The notes under the pieces were generated by a model, which saw nothing but the letters and a program-made list of their open reading frames with translations, was not told where the DNA came from and made no database searches. 64,000 nt of DNA. Source: Streptomyces sp. NBC_00582 (lineage in GTDB: Bacteria > Actinomycetota > Actinomycetes > Streptomycetales > Streptomycetaceae). The translations under genes and the position numbers were made by a program. The first letter of the stretch is position 1, and each line of letters begins with the position of its first letter. This document shows positions 8,873 to 16,244 of the stretch, in pieces. Location of the stretch: positions 4,340,001 through 4,404,000 of the forward strand of contig NZ_CP107772.1 of NCBI RefSeq assembly GCF_036345155.1. The letters run 5' to 3'.

Positions 8873-9280
8873 ATGGATCGCACCGTCATCGCCTACGTCA
8901 TCTACCTGGCCGTCAGCATCGGCCTGACCGTCTGGGTCGCCCGCACCCTCAGCCAGAACGGAAGGGTCTTCCTCGCCGACGTCCTCCGGGGCGACGAGAA
9001 GCTCGCCGACGCCGTCAACCACCTCCTCGTGGTCGGCTTCTACCTCGTCAACCTCGGCTTCGTCGCCCTCTACCTGAGCGGCGACGACACCATCGAGGAC
9101 ACCCGCGGCATCTTCGAGGCCCTGTCGACCAAGCTGGGCGTGGTGCTGCTGGTGCTCGGCGTGATGCACCTGGGCAACGTGTACGTGCTCAACCGGATCC
9201 GGCGGCGGGGCGTCATGGAGCGGGAGCAGCTCCCGCCGGTCGCCCCGCAGGGCTGGACCGCCCCGCAGGCGGGGGCGTGA
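8873..9280 (+). CDS. Small integral membrane protein, unknown function
   Basis: A 135-residue protein with three predicted helices: IAYVIYLAVSIGLTVWVA, LLVVGFYLVNLGFVALYL and VVLLVLGVMHLGNVYVLN. I recognise no named domain. The ATG at 8873 follows AAGGGGGA at good spacing; the longer frame from 8846 would start inside the second operator palindrome. It overlaps the next gene by four bases and belongs to a three-gene operon with a DCC-family protein and a TetR regulator. Confidence 0.8.
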   Translation: MDRTVIAYVIYLAVSIGLTVWVARTLSQNGRVFLADVLRGDEKLADAVNHLLVVGFYLVNLGFVALYLSGDDTIEDTRGIFEALSTKLGVVLLVLGVMHLGNVYVLNRIRRRGVMEREQLPPVAPQGWTAPQAGA

Positions 9281-9870
9281 CGGCCGTGGCCACCACGGCC
9301 GTGCACGGCGACCGGGACACCACGGGGGTCCCGGTCCGCCGGCTCACCGTCCTCTACGACGCCGACTGCGCCCTGTGCTCCTTCGTGCGCGACTGGCTGG
9401 TCCGGCAGCCGCAGCTCGTCCCGCTGGAGCCGGTCGCGGCCGGATCCGCCGAGGCGGCCGCCCGCTTCCCGGAGCTCGACCACCGCGCCACGCTCGAGGA
9501 GATCACCGTCGTCGGCGACGGCGGCCAGGTCTACCGGGGCGCCGCCGCCTGGATCGTCACCCTGTGGGCGCTGCGCGAGCACCGACCGCTCGCCCACCGG
9601 CTGAGCACCCCCACGGGCGCGAAGCTCGCCAAGGGCGCGGTCCTGGCGGCCGCCAGGTGGCGCGGTGCACAGGCCGGGGCGTCGGGCCGGGGCGTCGGGG
9701 CACGCGGCAGCAAGGCCCGCGGGGGCGGCCGGGGCGGCGGGGAGTCCCGCGCCCCGGCCGGCTGGGGCGGTGGTGCGTACTACGCGGCCGACGGCTGGTC
9801 CTTCGACCCTCGGCACGGCTGGACCTACACCCCGCCCTCCTGTGCCGACGGCTCCTGCTCCACTGACTAG
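9277..9870 (+). CDS. DCC-family (DUF393) thiol-disulfide oxidoreductase-like protein
   Basis: A 197-residue protein whose N-terminal half is the DUF393/DCC domain: LTVLYDADCALCSFVRDWL holds the D-A-D-C-x-x-C motif that names the family and resembles a thioredoxin CxxC. The C-terminal third is a Gly/Arg-rich linker ending in a segment with YYAADGWSFDPRHGWTY and three Cys-containing residues near the terminus (SCADGSCS), unusual for the family. GTG start overlapping the upstream stop. Role unknown; a membrane redox function with the preceding gene is inference. Confidence 0.8.
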   Translation: MTAVATTAVHGDRDTTGVPVRRLTVLYDADCALCSFVRDWLVRQPQLVPLEPVAAGSAEAAARFPELDHRATLEEITVVGDGGQVYRGAAAWIVTLWALREHRPLAHRLSTPTGAKLAKGAVLAAARWRGAQAGASGRGVGARGSKARGGGRGGGESRAPAGWGGGAYYAADGWSFDPRHGWTYTPPSCADGSCSTD

Positions 9871-9889
9871 GCTCCTGTCCGTGTCCGCC

Positions 9890-10660
9890 ATGAACGAGTC
9901 CGCCGACGGGGGCCGCGCCGAGCCCACTCCCCCGGCCGAGCCCCGTGAGCCGTCCCCCGCGCCCGGCTCGAAGTCCGAGCAGACCCGCGCGCTGATCCTG
10001 GAGACCGCGATGCGGCTGTTCCAGGAGCGCGGCTACGACAAGACGACGATGCGGGCCATCGCCCAGGAGGCCGGGGTCTCGGTGGGCAACGCCTACTACT
10101 ACTTCGCCGGCAAGGAGTGGCTGATCCAGGGCTTCTACGACCGTCTCGCGGCCGAGCACCGCGAGGCGGTCCGTGAGCTGCTGGCGAGGGAGACCTCCCT
10201 GGAGGCCCGGATGGCGGGCGTGCTGCGGGTCTGGCTGGACGTGGCGACGCCGTACCACGAGTTCGCGGTGCAGTTCTTCAAGAACGCCGCCGACCCCGAC
10301 AGCCCGCTCAGCCCCTTCTCGGCGGAGTCGGAGCACGCGCGCGTGGAGGCGATCGCCGTCCACAAGGAGGTCCTCGCGGGCTCGAAGGCGAAGGTGCCCG
10401 AGGAGCTGCGCGAGGTGCTGCCCGAGCTGATGTGGCTCGCGCAGATGGGCCTCGTCATGTACTGGATCTACGACCGCACGGAGGGCCGCGAGCGCAGCTA
10501 CCGGCTCGCGGAACGGGGCGCGCGCCTCACCTCGCGGGGTGTGGCGCTGGCCCGGTTCCGCGTCCTGCGGCCCCTCGTCCTGGAGATCCACGAGCTGTTC
10601 ACGGACTTCCTGCCCGGCATGACCAACGCCCTGCCGGACCCGCAGAGGAAGCGCGGCTAG
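9890..10660 (+). CDS. TetR/AcrR family transcriptional regulator
   Basis: About 256 residues. After a Pro-rich N-terminal tail of some 30 residues the TetR HTH is clear: ALILETAMRLFQERGYDKTTMRAIAQEAGVSVGNAYYYFAGKE in overlapping parts, with the recognition helix VSVGNAYYYF. The ligand domain follows. Start is ATG 9890 or the in-frame GTG at 9881; neither has a good Shine-Dalgarno. It lies 19 bases after the DCC gene and probably represses the operon through the two TTGAAC-x-CGTTCAA palindromes at 8802-8859. The ligand is unknown. Confidence 0.88.
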   Translation: MNESADGGRAEPTPPAEPREPSPAPGSKSEQTRALILETAMRLFQERGYDKTTMRAIAQEAGVSVGNAYYYFAGKEWLIQGFYDRLAAEHREAVRELLARETSLEARMAGVLRVWLDVATPYHEFAVQFFKNAADPDSPLSPFSAESEHARVEAIAVHKEVLAGSKAKVPEELREVLPELMWLAQMGLVMYWIYDRTEGRERSYRLAERGARLTSRGVALARFRVLRPLVLEIHELFTDFLPGMTNALPDPQRKRG

Positions 10661-10822
10661 GGCCCTTCTGACGGATCTCCGTGGGTGAAGGAGCGGCGTT
10701 CGGTGCGCGCGATCGGCGTGCGGCGTGGAGGGTCATGTGGCGGAGCCACCTGGCCCTTCGCGCCGTGCGGCGAGCGGGCGTGCCGGGCGTCGCGACGCCG
10801 CGGAGATCCGTCAGAAGGGCCC
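10660..10822. repeat. Inverted-repeat element (family R1, element 1)
   Basis: A 163-base element bounded by perfect 22-base inverted repeats: 10660-10681 (starting GGGCCCTTCTGACGG) and 10801-10822 (ending CCGTCAGAAGGGCCC). The interior has its own hairpin around GTGGCGGAGCCAC. It begins on the last base of the TetR stop codon. The right interior, reading GCGAGCGGGCGTGCCGGGCG, matches element 3 at 16064-16166. Confidence 0.8.
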
Positions 10823-10823
10823 C

Positions 10824-10906
10824 AGGGCCCGTCGTTCGGATCAGGCCGCGGGGAAGGAACCGGACTGCTCGGCGCCGTTCGAGGCGTGATCCGAACGACA
10901 GGCCCT
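10824..10906. repeat. Inverted-repeat element (family R1, element 2)
   Basis: An 83-base element with 20-base arms differing at one position: AGGGCCCGTCGTTCGGATCA (10824-10843) and its complement at 10887-10906. It abuts element 1 and its right arm overlaps the stop codon of the MMPL gene. Together the two elements fill the whole convergent intergenic space and may act as bidirectional terminators. Confidence 0.75.
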
Positions 10907-13319
10907 AGTTGACCTCCGACATCTCCACCAGTTCCACGTCGTACACCAGCGGCTCGCCGGCGACGGTCACCTGACGGGCGTGGGTGGTGTACGAGGCCGC
11001 CGTCGTCGACAGCAGATAGCTGCCCGGCGCCGGGACGGAGAGGACGTAGGAGCCGTCGGCCAGGGACGTCACCTGGTCCAGCGGGCGGCCGCCCTTGGAC
11101 ATCAGGGCGACCGAGGCGTGCTCCACCGGGTCGCCGGAGGCGTCGCGGACGAAGCCGTGGACGACCGTCGCGGGACCGTCCCCCGGCCCGGCGGACGCGG
11201 TGACGTCCTCATCCTTCGGCTCGACGGCGAGATGCGGCAGCCGCTTGTCCAGCCAGGCCGGCAGCCACCAGTTGGAGGCGCCGAGCAGATGCATCGCCGC
11301 CGGCACCAGCGCCGTACGGAGGATGAACGCGTCCAGGGCGACCGCCGCCGCGAGGCCCACGCCGGCCATCGCCGCGCCCGAGTCGCCGCTGAGGACGAAC
11401 GCGAGGAACACACAGACCATGATCAGGGCGGCGGAGTTGATGACCCGGCTGGTCTCGGCGAGACCCACGCGCACCGCGCGCGCGTTGTCCCGTGTGTGCA
11501 CCCACTCCTCGTGCATCCGGCTGACCAGGAACACCTGGTAGTCCATGGAGAGGCCGAAGAGCAGCGAGAGCATGATGACCGGCAGGAACGCGTTGATCGG
11601 GCCCTCCTTGCCGAGGCCGAGCAGCTCCAGGCCCCAGCCCCACTGGAACACGGCGACGAGGACACCGAAGGAGGCGGCGGCCGCGATCAGGTTCATCACG
11701 GCGGCGGTCAGCGGCACCACCAGGGAGCGGAACGCGATCAGCAGGAGCAGGAAGCCCAGGCCGATGATCGTCGCGACGAACAGGGGCAGCCGGTCGCCGG
11801 TGACCGTCGCGAAGTCCTTGGAGACCGCGGTGACCCCGCCGACGTGCGCCTTCACCCCCGCCGCCGGGATGACGTCTTCGCGCAGCCGGTCGATGAGGGC
11901 GTCCGTCTCCTCGGACTGCGGTGAGGTGGTGGGGACGACCTGGATGACGGTGACGCCCCGCGCGGGCGGCAGCGGCGCCGCCTGCGCCACGCCCGGCGCT
12001 TCCTCGATGCCCTGGACGAGGGCGGTGGTGTCGGTGCCCTCCACGACGACCTGGAGCGGGCCGTTGAAGCCCGGCCCGAAGCCCTCGGCGAGCAGGTCGT
12101 AGGCCTTGCGGGTGGTGGTGGAGGCGTCGTCGTTGCCCTGGTCGGTGGCGCCCAGGCGCAGCGACAGCACGGGCAGCGCGAGGACGGCCATGACGACCAG
12201 CGCGAGCGCGGCGACCGTACGGGGGCGGCGCTGCACCTCCGCCGACCAGCGGGCCGCGGGGCCGCTCGTCCGCTCCTCCTCGGGGCCCTCGGCGGCGAGC
12301 CGCCGGCGCTGCCTCCGGCTGAGGACCCGCGGGCCGAGGAAGCCGAGCAGGGCGGGCAGCAGGGTGGTCGCGGCGAGGACGCTCAGGACGACCGTCAGCG
12401 AGGTGCCGACGACCACGCCGTCCAGGAAGCGCAGGTTCGTCACCAGCATCCCGGCCAGGGCGATGCAGACCGTGCCGCCCGCGAACAGCACCGCGCGGCC
12501 CGAGGTGTTGAGGGCGGTGACCGCCGACTCCTCCGGTGGGACGCCGCGCAGGATGCCCTTGCGGTGGCGGGTGACGATGAACAGGGCGTAGTCGATGCCG
12601 ACGCCCAGGCCGATCAGGGAGGACAGCAGCGGGGCCAGGTCGGGGATGTCGGTGACATGGCTGAGGAGCTGGGTCGAGAACAGTCCGGTGCCGACGCCGA
12701 AGACCGCCACGGCGAGCGGCAGCAGCATCGCGAAGAGGGAGCCGAAGGCCAGGAACAGGACGATCGCGGCGGCGACCAGACCGACCATCTCGGCGAGACC
12801 GGTGGGCGGTTCCTGGACGCGCTGGATGGCCTGGCCGCCCAGTTCGACCTCCAGGCCCGCGCGTTCGGCGTCCCGCGCGGTGTCGACGACGTCCTGGACG
12901 AGTTCCTTGGGCACGGCGTTCGCCTGGTCGGCGAAGGTGATCTGGGCGTACGCGATCCGCCCGTCACGGCTGATCTGGCCCGCGCCCCGCTCGCCGGCGT
13001 AGGGGCTGGTGACCCCGCCGACGCCCTTCATGTCCGCGATCTGCTCCAGCGCGGGCTGGATCCGGGACCGTACGTCCTGGTCGCGGACCGTGCCCTCGTC
13101 GACCTTCCAGACGACGGTGTCGGTGTCGCCCGCGCGCGCGGGGAACGCCTTCTCCATCAGGTCGTACGCCTTCTTGGAGTCCGTGTCGGGGAGGGAGAAC
13201 ACGTTCGCGTAGTCCGTGCCCGCCGTCGAGGCCGAGAACCCCAGCCCGAACAGCGCCCCCACCCAGAGCAACAGGACCACCAGCCGATGCCGGTAGCACC
13301 AGCGTGCCAATGCCGCCAC
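10905..13319 (-). CDS. MMPL/RND family exporter with a C-terminal carboxypeptidase-regulatory-like domain
   Basis: A proton-driven exporter of about 804 residues. It has the MMPL layout twice: one TM helix, a periplasmic loop of about 130 residues, then five clustered helices. Motifs include GLGVGIDYALFIVTRHR and FGLSMDYQVFLVSRMHEE, whose G-x-x-x-D-Y sites are the expected proton relay. Unusually, the last 90 residues form a beta-sandwich of carboxypeptidase-regulatory type (VVHGFVRDASGDPVEHASV ... DGSYVLSVPAPGSYLLS). GTG at 13319 is chosen for the GAGGAG ahead of it; GTG 13340 is an alternative. It is divergent from a two-component system, its probable regulator. Confidence 0.9.
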   Translation of the reverse strand: MAALARWCYRHRLVVLLLWVGALFGLGFSASTAGTDYANVFSLPDTDSKKAYDLMEKAFPARAGDTDTVVWKVDEGTVRDQDVRSRIQPALEQIADMKGVGGVTSPYAGERGAGQISRDGRIAYAQITFADQANAVPKELVQDVVDTARDAERAGLEVELGGQAIQRVQEPPTGLAEMVGLVAAAIVLFLAFGSLFAMLLPLAVAVFGVGTGLFSTQLLSHVTDIPDLAPLLSSLIGLGVGIDYALFIVTRHRKGILRGVPPEESAVTALNTSGRAVLFAGGTVCIALAGMLVTNLRFLDGVVVGTSLTVVLSVLAATTLLPALLGFLGPRVLSRRQRRRLAAEGPEEERTSGPAARWSAEVQRRPRTVAALALVVMAVLALPVLSLRLGATDQGNDDASTTTRKAYDLLAEGFGPGFNGPLQVVVEGTDTTALVQGIEEAPGVAQAAPLPPARGVTVIQVVPTTSPQSEETDALIDRLREDVIPAAGVKAHVGGVTAVSKDFATVTGDRLPLFVATIIGLGFLLLLIAFRSLVVPLTAAVMNLIAAAASFGVLVAVFQWGWGLELLGLGKEGPINAFLPVIMLSLLFGLSMDYQVFLVSRMHEEWVHTRDNARAVRVGLAETSRVINSAALIMVCVFLAFVLSGDSGAAMAGVGLAAAVALDAFILRTALVPAAMHLLGASNWWLPAWLDKRLPHLAVEPKDEDVTASAGPGDGPATVVHGFVRDASGDPVEHASVALMSKGGRPLDQVTSLADGSYVLSVPAPGSYLLSTTAASYTTHARQVTVAGEPLVYDVELVEMSEVN

Positions 13320-13477
13320 GATGCGCAACTCCTCACTCACGGTCGACGGGTCCCCCAGGTCCTGGGCAACAGCATCGGCACCGGCACCCGCGCGGCGACA
13401 TCGACCCGCCGTGACTCTCAAGGAACTCCAAAGCGGGAACCACCCCCGTTGTCAGTGGGCCCGCCGATACTGGGGGC

Positions 13478-14167
13478 ATGTCGACGGCCCCCGGCACCGT
13501 GCTGGTCGTGGAGGACGAGCCGAGCATCGCGGACGTCCTCGCCATCGCGCTGCGCTACCACCGCTTCGAGGTCATGATCGCGGGCACGGTCCGCGAGGCC
13601 CTCGCCCTCGCCGGGCGCACCCGGCCCGACGTCGCGCTGCTCGACGTCATGCTGCCCGACGGCGACGGCCGGGCGCTCGGCCGGGAACTGCGCGAGCGGC
13701 GGCCCGACCTGGCGCTGGTGTTCCTCACCGCACGCGACGCGCCGGCCGAGATCGTCGGCGCGCTCGGCTTCGGCGACGACTACATCACCAAGCCGTTCGA
13801 CATCGACGTGGTCGTCGCCCGGATCACCGCGGTCCTGCGCCGCACCCGCCCGGCGGACGTCCTGCCGCAGCGCCCGCCCCTGCGCTACGGCGACCTGGAG
13901 CTCGACGAGACGACGTACAGCGTGCACCGCGCGGGCCGCTCGGTCGAGCTGACCCCCACGGAGTACGCGCTGCTGCGTTTCCTCGTCCGCAACGGCGGCC
14001 GGATCGTGCCCAAGGAGCAGCTCCTGCGCCATGTCTGGCAGTACGAGCACACCCCGCCGGAGTCGACGGTCGTCGAGACCTACATCAGCTACCTGCGCCG
14101 CAAGCTGGACACCCTGGGCCCCCCGGTGATCACCACCCGGCGCGGCGTGGGGTACGGGCTGGCATGA
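13478..14167 (+). CDS. OmpR-family response regulator
   Basis: A 229-residue regulator. The receiver domain has the acidic pair in VVEDEPS, phospho-acceptor Asp56 in LLDVMLPDGDG, the conserved Thr in FLTARD and Lys105 in DDYITKPFD. The C-terminal winged helix is of OmpR/PhoB type (ELTPTEYALLRFLVRNGGR, VETYISYLRRKLD, TRRGVGYGL). It overlaps the sensor kinase gene by four bases (ATGA) and is transcribed away from the MMPL exporter, suggesting control of that exporter. Confidence 0.93.
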   Translation: MSTAPGTVLVVEDEPSIADVLAIALRYHRFEVMIAGTVREALALAGRTRPDVALLDVMLPDGDGRALGRELRERRPDLALVFLTARDAPAEIVGALGFGDDYITKPFDIDVVVARITAVLRRTRPADVLPQRPPLRYGDLELDETTYSVHRAGRSVELTPTEYALLRFLVRNGGRIVPKEQLLRHVWQYEHTPPESTVVETYISYLRRKLDTLGPPVITTRRGVGYGLA

Positions 14168-15621
14168 GGGGGCCGCGGGCCCTGCGGTGCGGGCGGGGGA
14201 TGCACTCGCTGCGGGTGAAGCTGACCCTGGCGAACGTCGGTCTGCTCGCGATCGGGATCGTCGCGGCGACCGCGGTGAGTCTGATGGGCATGCGGCACTA
14301 TCTGCTGGGCCAGATCGACACCGAGCTGGTCAAGACCCGTGACTCGATCGCCGGTACGGGGATCACGCTGCGGAAGCTGGACTCGCTGTCGGCGCTGAGC
14401 TTCCTGCGCGACCGGGTGACGCCCGGGGAGAGCGGCGCGGAGTCGACGGCGGACACGGTCTTCACCGCCGTGGACGCCACGGGTCACGCCGTGCCGATCT
14501 TCGGGGTGCCGCCCACCGCGGCCCAGAGCGGCCTCGCCGACGCCGTGCGCGACCCGCACGCGCTCAGCCTCGCGCCCGACCCGGGTGACGTCAGCATGCG
14601 CGGTGCGGCGTACCGGGTCACGGCCACCCGGCTCGGGGACGGCACCTACGCGCTGATGGCGACCTCCACCGAGGCCCTGCACCAGGGCATAGCGAAGGCC
14701 CTCAAGCTCGATCTCGCCGTCGGCACACTGCTGTTGGCGCTCCTGGCGTGTCTGACGCTGTTCAGTGTGCGGCGGCGGATGCGGCCGCTGGAGGACATGG
14801 TGGAGACCTCGTCGGCGATCGCGGAGGGCGATCTGACCCGGCGGGTGCCCTCCAGCCGGGAGACCAGTCTGGAGGTCGAGCAGCTGCGGCTGGCGCTGAA
14901 CTCGATGCTTCACCAGGTGGAGGCGGCGTACCGCACGCGCGAGCGCAGCGCGGCCCAGCTCCGCCGGTTCGTCGCCGACGCCTCGCACGAGCTGCGCACG
15001 CCGCTGTCCGCGATACGCGGCTATCTCCAGCTCTACGACCAGGGGATGCTGCGTGAGCAGGAGGAGCGCAAGCGGGCCTGGGACCGGATGAACGGCGAGG
15101 TGGACCGGATGGGCCGGCTCGTCGACGAACTGCTCATGCTGGCCCGGCTGGACCAGCGGCCCGAACTGCGGCTGCGGAACGTCGACGTGAGCCGGCTGGT
15201 CCGGGACGCGGCCGAGGACCTGCGGGCGCAGCAGCCGGCCCGGCCCGTCACGGTCGACGCGGACGGGGCGCTGCTGGTGCGGGCCGACGAGTCGGGGTTG
15301 CGGCAGGTGCTGGGCAACCTGGTGGCCAACGTCCGCACGCACACGTCCGCCGAGGTGCCGGTGCGCCTCGGCGTGGAGCGGGCGGACGGGATCGTACGGC
15401 TGTCGGTGCGCGACGAGGGGCCGGGGCTGGCGGCGGAGGACGCGGCGCGGGTGTTCGACCGGTTCTTCCGGGCGGGCGGCGGCGCGGGCAGCGGGCTGGG
15501 GCTGGCGATCGTGCAGGGGGTGGTGCGGGCCCACGGCGGCGAGGTGAGCGTACGGACGGCGCCGGGTGAGGGCCTCGGGGTGACGGTGGAGCTGCCGACC
15601 CGCCCGAAGAGCTGCGTCTGA
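14164..15621 (+). CDS. Sensor histidine kinase
   Basis: A 485-residue membrane kinase. TM helix 1 lies near residues 18-40 (LANVGLLAIGIVAATAVSLM), then an extracytoplasmic sensor region of about 140 residues, TM helix 2 (LAVGTLLLALLACLTLF), a HAMP linker, the HisKA box FVADASHELRTPLSAIRGYL with the phospho-His, and an ATPase domain with LGNLVANVRTHT (N box), DEGPGLA (G1) and GSGLGLAIVQGVVRAHGG (G2). It partners the overlapping OmpR-type regulator. The signal is unknown. Confidence 0.93.
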   Translation: MRGPRALRCGRGMHSLRVKLTLANVGLLAIGIVAATAVSLMGMRHYLLGQIDTELVKTRDSIAGTGITLRKLDSLSALSFLRDRVTPGESGAESTADTVFTAVDATGHAVPIFGVPPTAAQSGLADAVRDPHALSLAPDPGDVSMRGAAYRVTATRLGDGTYALMATSTEALHQGIAKALKLDLAVGTLLLALLACLTLFSVRRRMRPLEDMVETSSAIAEGDLTRRVPSSRETSLEVEQLRLALNSMLHQVEAAYRTRERSAAQLRRFVADASHELRTPLSAIRGYLQLYDQGMLREQEERKRAWDRMNGEVDRMGRLVDELLMLARLDQRPELRLRNVDVSRLVRDAAEDLRAQQPARPVTVDADGALLVRADESGLRQVLGNLVANVRTHTSAEVPVRLGVERADGIVRLSVRDEGPGLAAEDAARVFDRFFRAGGGAGSGLGLAIVQGVVRAHGGEVSVRTAPGEGLGVTVELPTRPKSCV

Positions 15622-15627
15622 GCGGGG

Positions 15628-16029
15628 TCAGGGCTGGGCCAGGACCAGGGCCCACACCGTCTTGCCGTGCCGCCCTCTGCCCCATACGCCCCAGGCGGTG
15701 GCGAGGTGGTGCACGAGGTGCAGGCCGCGGCCGTGTTCCTCCCACTCGCCGACCGCCCGCAGCCGGGGTTCGTGCCGGTCCTCGTCGGAGACCTCGATGA
15801 GGCAGGAGCCGTCGGCGAGCGCGGTGACCGCCACCTCGAACTCCCTTTCCCGCAGGGGCCCGTGGCGGATGACGTTGGTCGCCAGCTCGGACACCACGAG
15901 GACCGCGTCGGTCAGCGCCCGGTCGTCGGGGCCGTGCCCCCAGTCGGCGAGATGGTCCCGCACCCGGCGCCGGGCCAGCCCGACGGACGCCGGGTGCCGG
16001 GGCAGCCGGAAGGAGTTGCGTCTCAGCAC
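15628..16029 (-). CDS. ATP-binding regulatory protein (RsbW-like HATPase_c_2)
   Basis: A 133-residue stand-alone GHKL ATPase of the kind very abundant in Streptomyces, related to anti-sigma factor kinases RsbW/SpoIIAB. The N box is LVVSELATNVIRHGP and the G box region EEHGRGLHLVHHLATAWG. GTG start at 16029 with GAGGAG just upstream. It converges on the sensor kinase with only six bases between stops. No anti-anti-sigma partner is adjacent, so the target is unknown. Confidence 0.87.
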   Translation of the reverse strand: MLRRNSFRLPRHPASVGLARRRVRDHLADWGHGPDDRALTDAVLVVSELATNVIRHGPLREREFEVAVTALADGSCLIEVSDEDRHEPRLRAVGEWEEHGRGLHLVHHLATAWGVWGRGRHGKTVWALVLAQP

Positions 16030-16063
16030 CTCTGCTCCTCACCCCGCGCACAGCTCCGTCGCC

Positions 16064-16166
16064 GGGTCCTGTCGTCGGATTCCCGTCGTCCGCCCGGAGG
16101 GCGGGTCCTGCCGCGAGCGTGCGTGCTTGGCGTCGCGGGGCAGGCGGGAATCCGGCGACAGGGCCC
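16064..16166. repeat. Inverted-repeat element (family R1, element 3)
   Basis: A 103-base element with 22-base arms matching at 20 positions: 16064-16085 (starting GGGTCCTGTCGTCGG) and 16145-16166 (ending CCGGCGACAGGGCCC). A central CCGCCCGGAGGGCGGG hairpin is followed by GCGAGCGTGCGTGCTTGGCG, which aligns with the right interior of element 1. It has the same arm architecture and outer GGG(C/T)CC ends. Confidence 0.75.
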
Positions 16167-16209
16167 AGGTGCCCCGATGGGTGACTGCCCGGTGTCAGGG
16201 GGCCGCATG

Positions 16210-16237
16210 CCCACGGCGCCTGATCCGGCGCCGTGGG
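16210..16237 (-). terminator. Terminator of the solute-binding protein gene
   Basis: Perfect 11-base stem CCCACGGCGCC / GGCGCCGTGGG with a six-base loop, eight bases beyond the stop of the gene at 16245. Confidence 0.88.
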
Positions 16238-16244
16238 TGGGGTG

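Noticed and set aside
10660..10906. Insertion sequence
   Set aside because: The elements have inverted repeats but no transposase frame and no clear target duplication; they are recorded as miniature repeats.
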